Virus record (IMG/VR): IMGVR_UViG_3300024520_000342
Coordinates: 1-30,761 of that record
DNA from: a virus
Length of the DNA stretch: 30,761 nt
Reading direction: 5' to 3' (one strand)
Numbering within the stretch: position 1 is the stretch's first letter; the number at the start of each line of letters is the position of its first letter. Position numbers and translations under genes: made by a program. The notes under the pieces were generated by a model, which was not told the DNA's origin, did no database searches, and saw only the letters and a program-made list of their open reading frames with translations. This document shows, one piece after another, positions 23,987 to 30,713 of the stretch.

Positions 23987-24191
23987 CTGGCCCGTCATCC
24001 TGCCGATCCTCGCCGTGGGCTACGTGCTAGGCCGAGCGCGGCCCTTCCGCACGTGGTGCACGCATAACAGTCAGCTCACTATCAGCGCGGGGCGTCTCGG
24101 TAGGCGCGACCGCGCGAGGTGCCCGTCTCCCGTGAGAGGTTCTCGCGAGAGTGTTGGTGGCGTGGAGCGCAATGAAATGGTTTTCAAGTGA
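23979..24191 (+). CDS. Small membrane protein
   Basis: The ATG at 23979 overlaps the previous stop by eight bases. Residues 4-18 (WPVILPILAVGYVLG) form a single hydrophobic segment, followed by a basic, low-complexity tail, so a membrane-anchored peptide is the best description. The tail is of doubtful quality and the reading frame may not all be functional. The 91 bases after it (24192-24282) hold no gene. Confidence 0.4.
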   Translation: MGDWPVILPILAVGYVLGRARPFRTWCTHNSQLTISAGRLGRRDRARCPSPVRGSRESVGGVERNEMVFK

Positions 24192-24282
24192 TAGCCGCCA
24201 GGGCGAGGGGTGGCTCGTGGGATAAGGCCGGAAGCTGAGGCTCACGGGTCGCCCCTTCAACTTCGACCGGAGGTCATAAGTC

Positions 24283-25119
24283 ATGAAAGCAACGGAGCAA
24301 CCGAGCGAACTGGTCGTCGCAGAGTCGGGCGAGGTCGTCGCACCGAGCGCGCAGGGCGCGAGCGCATCCCTTGAGACGTATCTCGAGATTCAGCGCGTGT
24401 TCGATCTCAAGATGCCCGACTGCATCATGCCGATTCAGGACAAGAAGTTCCGCAAAAAGGCGTACTGGCGCGCGATTGCGACGGCGTTCAACGTGAGCTG
24501 CGAGGTCGTCAGGGTCGAGCAGGTCGAGTTCGGGAGCGTCGAGGGCGGAGACTTTGACTGGGGGTTCACCGCCATCGCTCGCGCGACCACGACGAACGGC
24601 CGCATCTCTGAGAGCGACGGCACCTGCATGGCCAGCGAGAAGTACGGCGGCTCCTGCACCGTCCACAACGTCCGCTCGCACGCGGTCACGCGCGCGAAGA
24701 ACCGCGCGATCTCGGACCTCGTTGGGTTCGGAGAGGTGAGCGCCGATGAGCTGCCCGCCGATGCGTTCGCTCGCCAGGTCGAAGGCGTACTCGACGAGCC
24801 AACCACGATCCCGCACGCGCCGACACAGCAGGGGGCCGTAGCGCCCACGGGCGGCACGCTCACGAAGGCCCGGATCAAGCAGCTCGGGGTATGGCGCGCA
24901 GGCTTCAAGGCGTCCGAGGAGGTTCACGGCAAGAGCGACGAGGACAAGTGGAAGTCGATCAACTGGGCGCTCGACCGCATGGGCTTCGACAAGGTCGATC
25001 AGGTCGATGACGACCGGGGCGATGAGCTGATCGAGACGATCGGTCAGTACCCCGCCAGCCAGCGGCCCCCGACACCTGGCGAGTTCACCGGCTCGGGTGA
25101 CGCGGAGGTGCCCTTCTGA
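24283..25119 (+). CDS. Putative ssDNA-binding / annealing protein (Rad52-like?)
   Basis: The 278-residue protein starts after a GGAGG site nine bases upstream. The N-terminal 170 residues match a phage/bacterial family with KKFRKKAYWRAIATAFNVS, a strand with TTNGR, and a conserved helix HAVTRAKNRAISDLVGFGEV at about 127-146, resembling the core helix of single-strand annealing proteins of the Rad52/Sak type. The C-terminal part has a helix (KARIKQLGVWRAGFKASE) and ends in SGDAEVPF, an acidic tail with final PF like the host-factor docking tip of SSB proteins. A Gp157-family gene follows directly, the usual neighbour of phage recombination functions. The Rad52-like label is inference. Confidence 0.5.
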   Translation: MKATEQPSELVVAESGEVVAPSAQGASASLETYLEIQRVFDLKMPDCIMPIQDKKFRKKAYWRAIATAFNVSCEVVRVEQVEFGSVEGGDFDWGFTAIARATTTNGRISESDGTCMASEKYGGSCTVHNVRSHAVTRAKNRAISDLVGFGEVSADELPADAFARQVEGVLDEPTTIPHAPTQQGAVAPTGGTLTKARIKQLGVWRAGFKASEEVHGKSDEDKWKSINWALDRMGFDKVDQVDDDRGDELIETIGQYPASQRPPTPGEFTGSGDAEVPF

Positions 25120-25613
25120 TGCAGCTCTACAAGATCGCAGACGAGATCGAGCGAATCCTCGCGTCCGAGGTGGACCGCGAGACAGGTGAGATCTCGGACG
25201 AGACGCTTGAGAAGCTCGCAGAACTCGAGATGGGTCGCGACGCGAAAGCGCTCGCGGTCGCCGCGTACCTCAAGGGCGAGCTGGCCGAAGCGGAGGCCGG
25301 GAAGGTCGAAGCCGAGAAGCTCAAGAAGCGGGCGACCGTTCACGAGAACCGCGCGAAGCGGCTCGTCGAGTATCTCCAGAACTGCATTCCGCAGGGATCC
25401 GATCCTATCTCAGACGCTCGCTCTAAAATAGCTTGGCGGAAGAACCCGCCGAAGGTGTCGATCCCTGACGCCGAGGCAGTCCCGCCGAAGTTCCAGCGGG
25501 TCGTTCCCGAGACGCGGGCACCCGACAAGAAGGCGATCCTCGATGCGCTCAAGGCGGGCGCGTCGCTTCCGTTCGCGGTGCTCATGCGATCGAACCGGCT
25601 AGAGATCAAGTGA
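25119..25613 (+). CDS. Siphovirus Gp157-family protein
   Basis: The 164-residue protein matches the Gp157 family pattern: an N-terminal YKIADEIERIL, a Glu-rich stretch (GEISDETLEKLAELE), a long coiled coil with AKALAVAAYLKGELAEAEAG and VHENRAKRLVEYL, then SKIAWRKNPPKVSIPDAEAV and PDKKAILDALKAG before the end. The family is of uncertain biochemical role but co-occurs with recombination genes, as here. The ATG overlaps the previous stop by one base (TGATG). Confidence 0.8.
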   Translation: MQLYKIADEIERILASEVDRETGEISDETLEKLAELEMGRDAKALAVAAYLKGELAEAEAGKVEAEKLKKRATVHENRAKRLVEYLQNCIPQGSDPISDARSKIAWRKNPPKVSIPDAEAVPPKFQRVVPETRAPDKKAILDALKAGASLPFAVLMRSNRLEIK

Positions 25614-26314
25614 TGGCGGTGCCCGAGCCGTACTACAAAGTTCTCGACAAGGGTGGCGAGGCGCTCTACGGCCGCGGGGCGTGGGGGTTGCCGCGCGGTA
25701 GTCGTCCAGGCTGCTGGGAGAAGGCTACGGGCGAACTCGCAGTCTGTCGAAACGGGCTCCATCTCTGCCGCCGGGGCGACTTGGTTCGTTGGCTCGGGCC
25801 GCGGATCTTCGAGGTCGAGACTCGCGGCGACGAGTTGATCGTATCGTCCGACAAGGTAGTCGTGCGCGAAGCCCGCCTAGTCCGTGAGTTGGCTTGGGAC
25901 GAGAGGGTCGCGCGCCTATTCGTTGCGGACTGTGCTGAGCGGGTGCTCCCGATCTTCGAGGCACAATACCCCGACGACGATCGGCCCCGAATCGCGATCG
26001 AAATCGCGCGTCAGTTCGCGATGGGTGCTGTTGACGATGCCGCGAGGGCTGCCGCGGGGGATGCCGCGTGGGCTGCCGCGGCCGAAGCCGATGCCGATGC
26101 CGCGGCGCTCGCGACCGCGATGGCGGGGGCTGCCGCGTGGGCTGCCGCGTGGGCTGCCGCGGGGGATGCCGCGAGGGCGAGGTTTCCCGTGAGGGCTGCC
26201 GCGTGGGCTGCCGCGAGGGCGAGGTTTCCCGTGAGGGCTGCCGCGTGGGCGGCCGCGGGGAGGGCTGCGTGGGCTTGGCAAACCGAGCGTCTGTTCGAGT
26301 ACCTCGGAAAGTGA
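25613..26314 (+). CDS. Ala-rich repeat protein with DUF7666-like N-terminal domain
   Basis: The 233-residue product has a conserved-looking N-terminal half (to about 140): CRNGLHLCRRGDLVRWLG, RIFEVETRGDEL, DKVVVREARLVREL, RLFVADCAERVLPIFE. These match a family I know from phages and bacteria with the LHLCR...VVREARLV pattern. The rest is an Ala-rich helical repeat (AAAWAAAGDAARAR units), largely made by expansion of short GCTGCCGCG-type DNA units and a 42-bp duplication. The start is the ATG overlapping the upstream TGA by one base. Function unknown; repeat number probably varies between isolates. Confidence 0.6.
   Translation: MAVPEPYYKVLDKGGEALYGRGAWGLPRGSRPGCWEKATGELAVCRNGLHLCRRGDLVRWLGPRIFEVETRGDELIVSSDKVVVREARLVRELAWDERVARLFVADCAERVLPIFEAQYPDDDRPRIAIEIARQFAMGAVDDAARAAAGDAAWAAAAEADADAAALATAMAGAAAWAAAWAAAGDAARARFPVRAAAWAAARARFPVRAAAWAAAGRAAWAWQTERLFEYLGK
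26169..26252 (+). repeat. 42-bp tandem duplication inside the Ala-rich gene
   Basis: Units 26169-26210 and 26211-26252 are identical except in the last two bases. Each encodes a 14-residue ARARFPVRAAAWAA-type unit, so the frame is kept. The surrounding 26038-26278 is full of shorter GCTGCCGCG repeats, a likely slippage hotspot. Confidence 0.85.
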
Positions 26315-26745
26315 CGCTCGTGTGGGCCTGCGTGCTGATCTCGTGGTCTAGCCCTGGCGGGGAGTTCGCGGGCTACTACGTCGGGGTCGACGGCGTGGGC
26401 ATAGCGGCTGTTCTCCGTACTGGCGGCAGGGTTCGCAACGAGTGGGAGTTCTGCCCGATCGAGAAGTACCACGCTTTCGAGCTTCGCATCGCGGCATACC
26501 CGCAGAGCGGGAACCACGGCCCCTGGAGCGACCCGCTGTTCGTGCAGCGCATCCACAACTTCGATGCGAACGGCAGCGGGGCGACAGACGGCGGCGACTT
26601 CGGCGCGTTCGTGAACGCATGGGGGAGTAGCGCCCCAGCTTTCGACGCGGACGGCGACGGGGTCGTGGGGGGCGGCGACTGGTCCGCGTTCGTGACGGCG
26701 TTCGGTTGCGAGTATCTCGAGAGCGGGATCGCGGTGTGCCTGTGA
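26311..26745 (+). CDS. FN3 plus dockerin-like (two EF-hand loops) protein
   Basis: The GTG start overlaps the previous stop as GTGA; this gives 144 residues. Residues 1-82 look like a fibronectin type III domain: CVLISWSSPGGEFAGYYVG, then FELRIAAYP and GPWSDPLF. Residues 84-133 form a dockerin-like pair of calcium loops: D85-x-N87-x-S89-x(3)-D93-x(2)-D96 and D112-x-D114-x-D116-x(6)-D123, 27 residues apart, each followed by a helix with F(G/S)AFV. This pair is common in Planctomycetes secreted proteins. No signal peptide is visible. A phage copy could act in host-surface attachment; this is inference. Confidence 0.65.
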   Translation: MTLVWACVLISWSSPGGEFAGYYVGVDGVGIAAVLRTGGRVRNEWEFCPIEKYHAFELRIAAYPQSGNHGPWSDPLFVQRIHNFDANGSGATDGGDFGAFVNAWGSSAPAFDADGDGVVGGGDWSAFVTAFGCEYLESGIAVCL

Positions 26746-26933
26746 GCGCACGTTTGCTATTCGCGCTCGGGCTGCTCGGCCTCGTGGGCATGGTGGTCGC
26801 GACCCTAGTGGGGGCACGGATTCTGGACGACCGCTGGCAGGCGAGTAAGGCGCGATTTAAGCGACCAGACGGCCCGCCGCGGACGCTGCTGGAGGGGGAG
26901 CCGGACGGGCAGCCGGTCAAGTGGAAGTGGTAA
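26742..26933 (+). CDS. Small membrane protein
   Basis: The GTG at 26742 overlaps the upstream stop (GTGA) and gives 63 residues. Residues 4-26 form a transmembrane helix (LLFALGLLGLVGMVVATLVGA), followed by a basic, Pro-rich tail (KARFKRPDGPPRT). It precedes and slightly overlaps the C5 methyltransferase gene. Function not recognised. Confidence 0.5.
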   Translation: MSARLLFALGLLGLVGMVVATLVGARILDDRWQASKARFKRPDGPPRTLLEGEPDGQPVKWKW

Positions 26934-27676
26934 ATGGCGTGGCTCTACGTCCCATCACGGGGCTCGCACTTTGTGCCGGGGTTGGAGGACTCGAGCTTGG
27001 GCTCAAGCTCGCCCTGGGAGAGCGATACCGAACTGTCTGTTACGTCGAGCGGGACGCCTACGCAGCGAGCGTCCTCGTGGCGAGGATGGCAGACAAGGCC
27101 CTGGATTCGGCTCCTATCTGGGACGATCTCGAATCCTTCGACGGCAGATGGTTCCGCTCGACAGTGGATATTGTCTCTGCGGGGTTCCCGTGTCAGCCAG
27201 CAAGCACAGCAGGAAAGCGTAAGGGCGACCGAGACGAACGCTGGGTCTGGCCTCTCATTACAGACATTCTTCGCGACACGCGACCGCGAGTTATTTTTCT
27301 GGAAAACGTGCGTGGACTCATCCAATGCGGACTCGCCCAGGTTCTCGGATCGCTGGCCGATCTCGGGTTCGATGTGGAGTGGGGAATGTTCAAAGCGTCC
27401 GAGGTTGGAGCGCCGCACTTCCGACCCAGGGTGTTCATTCTTGCCCACTCCCGCAGCGAGCCCCTACGGATCGAACCGGGGCGGGGGGGCGGGCAGGATC
27501 GGGAAGATCCGCCTGAGCCTGCGCGGGATTTTCGGTGGTCCCGAGAACCCGGAATACATCGAGTGGATGATGGGACTCCCTACAGGGTGGACCGACTGCG
27601 ATGCCTCGGGAACGCCGTGGTTCCCCAGCAAGCCGCGCTCGCCTTCCGAGAGCTCTGGGGGCGGATAGCGACATGA
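26921..27676 (+). CDS. C5-cytosine DNA methyltransferase, compact
   Basis: The 251-residue protein carries the ordered C5-MTase motifs: I (LALCAGVGGLELGL, 15-28), IV (GFPCQPAS, catalytic C91), VI (ENVRG, 128-132), VIII (RPRVFILA, 168-175) and X (LGNAVVPQ, 229-236). Only about 55 residues separate VIII from X, so the target recognition region is very short and low-complexity. The start is a GTG; another GTG two codons later is possible. A second 244-codon open frame covers almost the whole gene in the +1 frame. It may protect phage DNA from host restriction. Activity depends on whether the compact recognition region is functional. Confidence 0.8.
   Translation: MEVVNGVALRPITGLALCAGVGGLELGLKLALGERYRTVCYVERDAYAASVLVARMADKALDSAPIWDDLESFDGRWFRSTVDIVSAGFPCQPASTAGKRKGDRDERWVWPLITDILRDTRPRVIFLENVRGLIQCGLAQVLGSLADLGFDVEWGMFKASEVGAPHFRPRVFILAHSRSEPLRIEPGRGGGQDREDPPEPARDFRWSREPGIHRVDDGTPYRVDRLRCLGNAVVPQQAALAFRELWGRIAT
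26934..27668 (+). CDS. Overlapping +1-frame ORF inside the C5 methyltransferase gene
   Basis: This 244-codon frame is uninterrupted through nearly all of the methyltransferase. Its C-terminal part (residues 121-221) has FFWKT, DRWPISGSMW, LPTPAASPYGS and ENPEYIEWMMGLPTGWTD, which match a pattern I have repeatedly seen in phage and bacterial proteins that overlap or accompany C5 methyltransferases. In the variable region between motifs VIII and X (27441-27596) this frame looks more family-like than the methyltransferase frame. ATG directly follows the TAA of the membrane protein. It could be a genuine overprinted gene, part of an alternative or frameshifted recognition domain, or a shadow with conserved appearance. 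Confidence 0.4.
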   Translation: MAWLYVPSRGSHFVPGLEDSSLGSSSPWESDTELSVTSSGTPTQRASSWRGWQTRPWIRLLSGTISNPSTADGSARQWILSLRGSRVSQQAQQESVRATETNAGSGLSLQTFFATRDRELFFWKTCVDSSNADSPRFSDRWPISGSMWSGECSKRPRLERRTSDPGCSFLPTPAASPYGSNRGGGAGRIGKIRLSLRGIFGGPENPEYIEWMMGLPTGWTDCDASGTPWFPSKPRSPSESSGGG

Positions 27677-27712
27677 CGCGCTAATGCGTCGCGGAAATAG
27701 GAGAAGCGAATC

Positions 27713-27925
27713 ATGAGCAACACGAAGCCGAAACTCACCCAGATCCGATCAAAGATCGTGACCATGACGGTGCGCTCGAGGATCGCCCTCGAGGAGATCG
27801 ATCAGCTCATCGCGATGGGTGGCGAGGGTGATACCGGGACGATCGAAGCCGCGACCGAATCAGTGAAGGGATCATCTACTGGCGTGCTCTCAGATCTCAA
27901 GCGCTACAACTCAGGGCAGGGCTGA
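27713..27925 (+). CDS. Small protein ending the rightward operon
   Basis: ATG follows an AGGAGA site. The 70-residue product starts MSNTKPKLTQIRSKIVTMTV, then a helix (SRIALEEIDQLIAMGGEG) and a Thr/Ser-rich tail (VKGSSTGVLSDLKRYNSGQ). No family recognised. Its 3' end overlaps the convergent minus-strand gene by 22 bases. Confidence 0.6.
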   Translation: MSNTKPKLTQIRSKIVTMTVRSRIALEEIDQLIAMGGEGDTGTIEAATESVKGSSTGVLSDLKRYNSGQG

Positions 27926-28110
27926 ATCGCCTCATCAAGCTTTTTGCGGATCGCCCCAAATGATTCCGCAAAGATCGTGAATGTCGGAGCCTCCCCCCCC
28001 TCGCTCGTGGCGGCATATTCGTGGCAGGGCGCCAGGGCATCCCGATTGTGCCAGATGGAGTGATTCCGGTAGATCGTGAAATACGTGTAGCCGCCGTGCT
28101 GGTTTCTCAT
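27904..28110 (-). CDS. Small hypothetical protein, last leftward gene
   Basis: The ATG at 28110 overlaps the preceding stop (ATGA), giving 68 residues (MRNQHGGYTYFTIYRNHSIW, then helix FAESFGAIRKKLDEAI). It is aromatic-rich near the start and helical at the end. No family recognised. It is the last gene of the leftward transcript, and its tail overlaps the opposing gene at 27713-27925. Confidence 0.55.
   Translation of the reverse strand: MRNQHGGYTYFTIYRNHSIWHNRDALAPCHEYAATSEGGEAPTFTIFAESFGAIRKKLDEAIQPCPEL
27943..27972. terminator. 8-bp inverted repeat at the convergent operon ends
   Basis: TTTGCGGA (27943-27950) and TCCGCAAA (27965-27972) form a perfect 8-bp stem with a 14-base loop, 17 bases after the last rightward stop and inside the convergent gene. 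No strong U-run follows on either strand, so a bidirectional terminator is possible but weak. Confidence 0.3.
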
Positions 28111-28388
28111 GAGTCCTCGTCCATCGTTTCGGGGTGAACCAGCTGGTCGTACCATTCCTCTCGGAATACGTCGTCAATCGCGATCGAGAAATACTTGCCG
28201 AGCTGCAATAGCTCGCCAGGTGTCAACTCAGACCAAGCGATCCCGGGTGCTCCGTTCGAATCGAACCACAGGACGACGGCCTGAATCACTGGGTTATTTT
28301 TCTGCGCTGTTAGCTTCGCGAGGTGCGCGGCGAGTTGCGCCGGGCCATTGATCTCGGTCGGTAGGATGAGAACATCCTCAAGCTGCAT
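28107..28388 (-). CDS. Small hypothetical protein
   Basis: The ATG at 28388 overlaps the exonuclease stop by 11 bases, giving 93 residues. It looks alpha-beta (DVLILPTEINGPAQLAAHLA, VIQAVVLWFDSNGAPGIAW, ELLQLGKYFSIAIDDVFREEW). No motif recognised. It is located between the exonuclease and the last leftward gene and is coupled to both. Confidence 0.55.
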   Translation of the reverse strand: MQLEDVLILPTEINGPAQLAAHLAKLTAQKNNPVIQAVVLWFDSNGAPGIAWSELTPGELLQLGKYFSIAIDDVFREEWYDQLVHPETMDEDS

Positions 28389-29124
28389 CGCGCCTCGCCT
28401 TCTCGTAGCGACCCCTCGCTACGGTGTGGTACTGGCCGCAGTCCCTACAAACGAACTGAACCTTGTCGTGCCCGGCAGCCGTGCGTCGGTGCTTGTTCAC
28501 GATCGTGTTCGCGCCGTTGCAGTTCGGGCATCGGCTCACGTTGCGCGCAATACTCGCCTGGGGCGCTGGGAACCACGGCCGAGCGTACTGCCAAAGCTCA
28601 GCCAGGAGGTCGACGTCGCGACGGCAGTAACGCGCCATCTCGCGCAATGAGGGCTGGTGGTTCTCCGTCACGATCTTGACCCAAAGGCTGTAACTGGTCC
28701 TGATCTTCTCGCCGAGCGAGAAATACTGCCCGAGGTCGTCGAGCTTGTTCGAGTTCATGTAGGTGTAGCGAGAGAATAGCTTTTTCGTATCGACCGTGAC
28801 GTAGTGCGGAGCCATCGGGATGCCGTACTTCATCGCGCGCGCGCGCAGCCAAGGCTGATCGAACGAGTCCCCGAAGTGGGCGATCGAGTATCGGGCTCGA
28901 TCGAGTAGGGCCACCGTCTTGCGGATCATCGTCTCTTCATCCGCGTCCTTTCCCCACGTGAGCGTCCGCGCCTTGCCTCCGTCGAGCCACTTGTAGCCGA
29001 CGACGCAGATCTGCCGCTCTTTTAGAACCGCCTGTGGGAGAATGGAAACCTTGTAGCCGGTGCGCCAGAAGAGCCCAATGTTCGGTGTCGTTTCGATGTC
29101 CCAGACCAGAACGTCATCGTCCAC
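28378..29124 (-). CDS. PolB-like 3'-5' exonuclease with C-terminal zinc ribbon
   Basis: The 248-residue protein has the DEDD exonuclease motifs: Exo I VWDIETTP (D9, E11), Exo II AHFGDSFDQPWL (about 82-93) and Exo III YCRRDVDLLAELW (about 165-177), as in predicted 3'-5' exonucleases related to family B polymerase proofreading domains. The C-terminus adds a zinc ribbon (CPNCNGANTI ... CRDCGQYH). The GTG start directly follows the upstream TGA. It could degrade DNA ends in replication, recombination or host-DNA turnover; no polymerase is fused or adjacent. Confidence 0.8.
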   Translation of the reverse strand: MDDDVLVWDIETTPNIGLFWRTGYKVSILPQAVLKERQICVVGYKWLDGGKARTLTWGKDADEETMIRKTVALLDRARYSIAHFGDSFDQPWLRARAMKYGIPMAPHYVTVDTKKLFSRYTYMNSNKLDDLGQYFSLGEKIRTSYSLWVKIVTENHQPSLREMARYCRRDVDLLAELWQYARPWFPAPQASIARNVSRCPNCNGANTIVNKHRRTAAGHDKVQFVCRDCGQYHTVARGRYEKARRDAA

Positions 29125-29553
29125 TCATACCCCCTCGAGTCGAACCATCCAAGTCGGCAGCGCAATCATGTGGCGGCACCTCTCGCCTACGTCGGGGCCG
29201 CATGAGTCCCATGACGAGTTGCCGCCGAGCCGCACGCCGACGTACAAGACGATCGGCGCAATCTGCAAATACCAAGGGAGGAGTTCTCGGGCGTGCTGGC
29301 GTAGGGCGCGGTCGGCGAAGCCCTTGGCACGCCAGGTCATCGAACCTGCGTCTCGGTCTCGTCGAGTATTTTCTAGAGGACGGTGACAGCGCGTGCAGTA
29401 GTGCCAATCATGCACGCGGCCGGCTAGCCTGAGATTATGCCGCGCGTATACCCAGTCGGGAAAGCCACCCGAGAGCCCATCGTCTTTGAAGTCGGGCCAG
29501 AGCTGGGCGATCTGCGTCAAGTAGTAGTCGATCCGCTCGGGCTTGCGTTTCAC
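29125..29553 (-). CDS. Conserved hypothetical protein with HDWHYCTRCH motif
   Basis: I prefer the GTG at 29553, which overlaps the upstream stop as GTGA, over the GTG at 29565. The 142-residue product has AQLWPDF, GFPDWVYARHNL, RVHDWHYCTRCHRP (a His/Cys cluster that may bind metal) and a C-terminal strand-rich half (LQIAPIVLYVGVRLGG, SWDSCGPDVG). The pattern resembles uncharacterised phage proteins, but no function can be stated. It follows the lysis genes in the operon. Confidence 0.6.
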   Translation of the reverse strand: MKRKPERIDYYLTQIAQLWPDFKDDGLSGGFPDWVYARHNLRLAGRVHDWHYCTRCHRPLENTRRDRDAGSMTWRAKGFADRALRQHARELLPWYLQIAPIVLYVGVRLGGNSSWDSCGPDVGERCRHMIALPTWMVRLEGV

Positions 29554-29747
29554 GGTGCTGCCCACGAGATCGGAACGCGGGTCGAGTCACCCCGGCACTC
29601 GACCAGTTCGTCGAAGCACTCGAACGCGGTCGCGCGCCACTCGAGGACGTAGTCGCGCTGCATCCACGCGCCAAAGGATGAGCCGACGACGAGCCCGAGG
29701 GTCGAGCCGATCAGGAGCCCGATGAGTATGCCGAGTGCGACCCTCAC
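29550..29747 (-). CDS. Small Gly-rich membrane protein
   Basis: The GTG at 29747 overlaps the lipoprotein gene stop (GTGA). Residues 2-27 (RVALGILIGLLIGSTLGLVVGSS) form a Gly-zipper-like transmembrane helix. The rest is a short soluble tail with two Cys residues. Near the lysis genes it could be a holin-like or antiholin-like peptide, but no specific signature supports this. Confidence 0.5.
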   Translation of the reverse strand: MRVALGILIGLLIGSTLGLVVGSSFGAWMQRDYVLEWRATAFECFDELVECRGDSTRVPISWAAP

Positions 29748-30076
29748 GGGACGGGGGAAAGCCCCTTAGCCGCGCCCTCCGCGATCACGCCCAGGGCGTC
29801 CGTCCCGTTGTCAGAGAGGCCGGTGTCCTTCGTCGACTGAGCCAGAGCCGCGCAGTCCGTTGTGACCAGCTCGGTCTCGCCGGTCCCGAGGATCGCGGTC
29901 CTGAGCTGGTATCGCTCGAGGCGCCCGTTCGAGTGGTATTCGCAGCTCTGGCGAGTCGTCGCGCACCCCCAGAGGAGCAGCAGCAGACACAGGGCAGCGA
30001 AAGCCAGGACGGGCGCGGCGAGCATACCGGCGAACAGCCGATCGGCCAGCAGAGGCGATCCTCGAGGTCGGTTCAC
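29744..30076 (-). CDS. Lipoprotein, possible outer-membrane spanin-like
   Basis: The GTG at 30076 overlaps the endolysin stop (GTGA), giving 110 residues. A hydrophobic stretch (LAAPVLAFAALCLLLLLWGC) ends in a lipobox-like LWGC with C38 as the likely lipidation site, followed by ATTRQSCEYHSNGRLERYQL. Lying directly after an endolysin gene, it may be an o-spanin or other lysis accessory, which would fit a host with an outer membrane. This role is inferred from position. Confidence 0.55.
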   Translation of the reverse strand: MNRPRGSPLLADRLFAGMLAAPVLAFAALCLLLLLWGCATTRQSCEYHSNGRLERYQLRTAILGTGETELVTTDCAALAQSTKDTGLSDNGTDALGVIAEGAAKGLSPVP

Positions 30077-30438
30077 TGGACGCCTCCGTGAGTGATCGAG
30101 AAGTGTCCTCCGTCGTGACGGAGTCGGTCGCCTGGCTTGTCGGTCCGGCCCCCCCAGTACGTCAGGGGATGGAGGTCCTCCCAGAACACGCCGAGTTCGC
30201 GGTAGGCCTCGGTCGACCAGAGGATCCGGCCGCCTGGTCGTCGGATGTAGAGGTCGATCGCGAGGCCCTTGCAATGGAGCGAGTTCTTGATTCCGACGCC
30301 GGCGAGCTCGTTGCGCGCGGCCTGCGCGGGGGTGCGCCAGAGGTCGCGCTGTCGAACCTCGAAGCCAAGCTCGAACGCCTTCGCGAGTAGCTTCGCGTGG
30401 CACCGTGCGAAGAGTTCCTGCTTCTCGCCGACCGTCAC
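30073..30438 (-). CDS. Endolysin, M15-family peptidase
   Basis: The 121-residue enzyme has the M15 peptidase (VanY/L-Ala-D-Glu peptidase-like) zinc motif: SLHCKGLAIDLY with H55 and D62, and GGHFSI with H112 as third ligand. It cleaves peptide bonds in peptidoglycan stems or cross-links. It has no signal peptide, so it needs a holin or similar to reach the wall. The GTG start overlaps the upstream stop as GTGA. Flanked by a membrane protein and a lipoprotein, it is the core of the lysis cassette. Confidence 0.85.
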   Translation of the reverse strand: MTVGEKQELFARCHAKLLAKAFELGFEVRQRDLWRTPAQAARNELAGVGIKNSLHCKGLAIDLYIRRPGGRILWSTEAYRELGVFWEDLHPLTYWGGRTDKPGDRLRHDGGHFSITHGGVQ

Positions 30439-30713
30439 TTGTCGGGCTTCCGAAGCCTGCGGACGTCAGGAGCCTCACCGTCGCCGCCCGTGTTCTTGTC
30501 GATCCGCTTGAGGAGGTCGCGGTTGACTTGCAGCTCGTGGTGGATCGTCCTGACGTTCTCCTCGTTCGCGTTTAGCCTGTCGTTCTGATCGTCGTCGCTC
30601 TCGCCGATCGCGTTCGTCCATGTCATCGCGAGCGCCGCGAGTATCGCGCAAACTCCCGTAGCAAGTGCCTGCCAGATTCCTTTGCCGTTTCCGTTTGCCA
30701 TTACTCGCCTCAT
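30435..30713 (-). CDS. Membrane protein with coiled-coil tail, holin- or i-spanin-like
   Basis: One transmembrane helix (IWQALATGVCAILAALAMTW) is followed by an acidic coiled-coil segment (DQNDRLNANEENVRTIHHELQVNRDLLKRID) and a basic tail. Placed immediately before the endolysin, it may be the holin or an inner-membrane spanin. The ATG at 30713 overlaps the upstream stop as ATGA (92 residues); an ATG at 30701 has GAGG six bases upstream and may be preferred, giving 88 residues. Confidence 0.6.
   Translation of the reverse strand: MRRVMANGNGKGIWQALATGVCAILAALAMTWTNAIGESDDDQNDRLNANEENVRTIHHELQVNRDLLKRIDKNTGGDGEAPDVRRLRKPDK

Noticed and set aside
26068-26310. N-terminal extension of the dockerin gene upstream of 26311
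   Set aside because: It is a +1 reading of the GCTGCCGCG repeats, rich in Cys/Gly/Arg; the GTGA-coupled start at 26311 fits the FN3 domain start.
26011-26817. 268-codon minus-strand frame
   Set aside because: Antisense to the Ala-rich and FN3-dockerin genes; repeats keep several frames open by chance.
27671-27694. GACGC/GCGTC inverted repeat as an operator
   Set aside because: Short stem in a 36-bp gap with its own ribosome binding site; not distinguishable from chance.
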